In this document: positions 63,095 to 64,000 of the stretch, in pieces
Layout of the letters: each line of letters starts with the position of its first letter
How positions within the stretch are numbered: the stretch's first letter is position 1
Translations under genes and position numbers: made by a program
Assembly (NCBI RefSeq): GCF_900637205.1
Contig: NZ_LR134355.1
Span: forward strand, 930,001-994,000
Reading direction: 5' to 3'
Length of the DNA: 64,000 bases
From: Mycolicibacterium chitae
GTDB lineage: Bacteria; Actinomycetota; Actinomycetes; Mycobacteriales; Mycobacteriaceae
Notes under the pieces: model-generated
Told to the model about the DNA's origin: nothing
Seen by the model: the letters and a program-made list of their open reading frames with translations, nothing else
Database searches by the model: none

Positions 63095-64000
63095 GTGCAA
63101 GTGTCCCACAGGTTCACCGCGTCGTCGGCGGTCTTCGATGATGCCCATCTCGTGTCGTGTGCAGGGTTGGTGCCGGTGATGACACTGGCCACCCAGACCG
63201 GGCTGTCAAGGCTGCTGGCCGACAAGGTTCGCATCGCCGAACCGCGAATCAAATCCGGGTCGGCAAACCCGGCGCCGAAGCTGACGACGCTGATCGCCGG
63301 GATGTGCGCCGGCGCTGACGGTATCGACGACCTCGATATCGTGCGCTCAGGCGGGATGAAGACGTTGTTCGACGGTGTGTACGCACCCTCGACCATCGGA
63401 ACCCTATTGCGGGAGTTCACCTTCGGCCATGCCCGACAACTCGAATCAGTTCTGCGGGAGCACCTGGCCGAACTGTACCGACGCGTCGATCTGTTGCCCG
63501 GCGCCGAAGAGCGGGTGTTCATCGACGTCGATTCACTGCTGCGCCCGGTCTACGGCCACGCCAAACAGGGCGCCTCCTACGGACACACCAAGATCGCCGG
63601 GAAACAGATCCTGCGTAAAGGCCTCTCGCCACTGATCACAACGATCAGCACCGCCACCGCCGCCCCGGTGATCACCGGGGCACGGCTGCGCGCAGGCAAG
63701 ACCAACTCCGGCAAGGGCGCAGCCCGCATGATCGCCCAGGCCGTGGCGACCGCCCGCGGCGCCGGGGTCACCGGCCAGATCCTGGTCCGCGGTGATTCCG
63801 CCTACGGCAACAGCACCGTCGTGGCAGCCTGCCGCCGTGCCGGCGCACGGTTCTCACTCGTGCTCACCAAATCGACCACCGTCGCTGCGGCAATCGCCTC
63901 GATTCCCGACGATGCCTGGACCCCGGTCAAATACCCCGGCGCCGTCCGCGATCCTGACACCGGCGCATGGATCTCTGACGCCGAAGTCGCCGAAACCACC
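63095..64000 (+). CDS. IS1380-family transposase, partial (runs off the right edge)
   Basis: The frame is open from GTG 63095 (VQVSHRFTASSAVFDDAHLV) to the window end, 302 codons. It reads like mycobacterial IS1380 transposases: CAGLVPVMTLATQTGLSRLL, VFIDVDSLLRPVYGHAKQGASYG (first catalytic Asp) and QILVRGDSAYGNSTVV (second Asp). GGAAAGG lies 8 bases before the start. The IS begins somewhere between 62995 and 63080; I cannot fix its end without the other inverted repeat. Confidence 0.88.
   Translation, partial: MQVSHRFTASSAVFDDAHLVSCAGLVPVMTLATQTGLSRLLADKVRIAEPRIKSGSANPAPKLTTLIAGMCAGADGIDDLDIVRSGGMKTLFDGVYAPSTIGTLLREFTFGHARQLESVLREHLAELYRRVDLLPGAEERVFIDVDSLLRPVYGHAKQGASYGHTKIAGKQILRKGLSPLITTISTATAAPVITGARLRAGKTNSGKGAARMIAQAVATARGAGVTGQILVRGDSAYGNSTVVAACRRAGARFSLVLTKSTTVAAAIASIPDDAWTPVKYPGAVRDPDTGAWISDAEVAETT

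Overview
The window is mycobacterial chromosome, most likely a rapidly growing Mycobacterium/Mycolicibacterium. GC is high, GTG starts are common, several genes look leaderless, and there are lipoproteins, IdeR-like boxes, an MmpL transporter and many TetR regulators. Positions 531-22048 keep the gene order I know from the M. tuberculosis Rv1014c-Rv1026 segment: pth, rplY, lpqT, prs, glmU, tRNA-Gln, tetR, mfd, mazG, lpqU, eno, a ftsB-like gene, a DUF501 gene and ppx2. Naming genus or species is inference from this order and from protein resemblance.

Layout. 1-394: end of a P-loop ATPase. 531-6386: minus-strand housekeeping genes (translation, PRPP and UDP-GlcNAc synthesis). 6403-14190: tRNA-Gln, tetR, mfd, an exported pentapeptide-repeat protein, mazG and a SulP transporter. 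14196-17570: efeUOB iron uptake operon behind an IdeR-like box. 17745-22578: lpqU, eno, ftsB-like, DUF501, ppx2 and DUF218 genes. 22579-25746: a membrane protein, then an FAD monooxygenase-TetR operon.

25801-49023 is an integrated island bounded by a 42-bp direct repeat. The repeat is the 5' half of tRNA-Leu(TAA); the intact tRNA is at the right end, next to a tyrosine integrase. The element backbone holds an HTH-ImmA/IrrE regulator with a broken partner, two small DNA-binding-type proteins, a P-loop replication-type ATPase with a frameshift, an AlpA-like excisionase and the integrase. Two IS256-family elements have inserted. Between 29603 and 41775 sits cargo: an MmpL transporter, four TetR regulators, a ferritin-like hydrolase, an alpha/beta hydrolase, thioesterases, a P450, an LLM-class flavin oxidoreductase and a DUF6188-like protein. 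It looks like a regulated lipid or xenobiotic module. No relaxase or DNA-translocase gene is visible, so self-transfer is not supported.

Two regulatory patterns stand out in the island. A 27-bp composite motif (CGATACT-N4-GTATCGC-N2-CGCTACC) lies before mmpL, before the DUF6188 gene and before the thioesterase-tetR operon, which suggests one cargo regulon. A second motif (CGAATRTGGCTGTGGTGG) sits at exactly the same distance before two leaderless backbone genes, with further copies before the excisionase, which suggests one switch for the element's own genes.

49141-62974 returns to chromosome: SnoaL-like protein, cutinase, GNAT, exported lipase, a frameshifted formamidase with a formate/nitrite channel and cyanase, an acyl-CoA synthetase, a peptidoglycan amidase, a LysM-esterase fusion, a membrane protein, and an exported protein behind tandem IdeR-like boxes. 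The window ends inside an IS1380-type transposase. Three genes carry single-base frameshifts (formamidase, island ATPase, second IS256 transposase); real decay and sequencing error cannot be told apart from one sequence.
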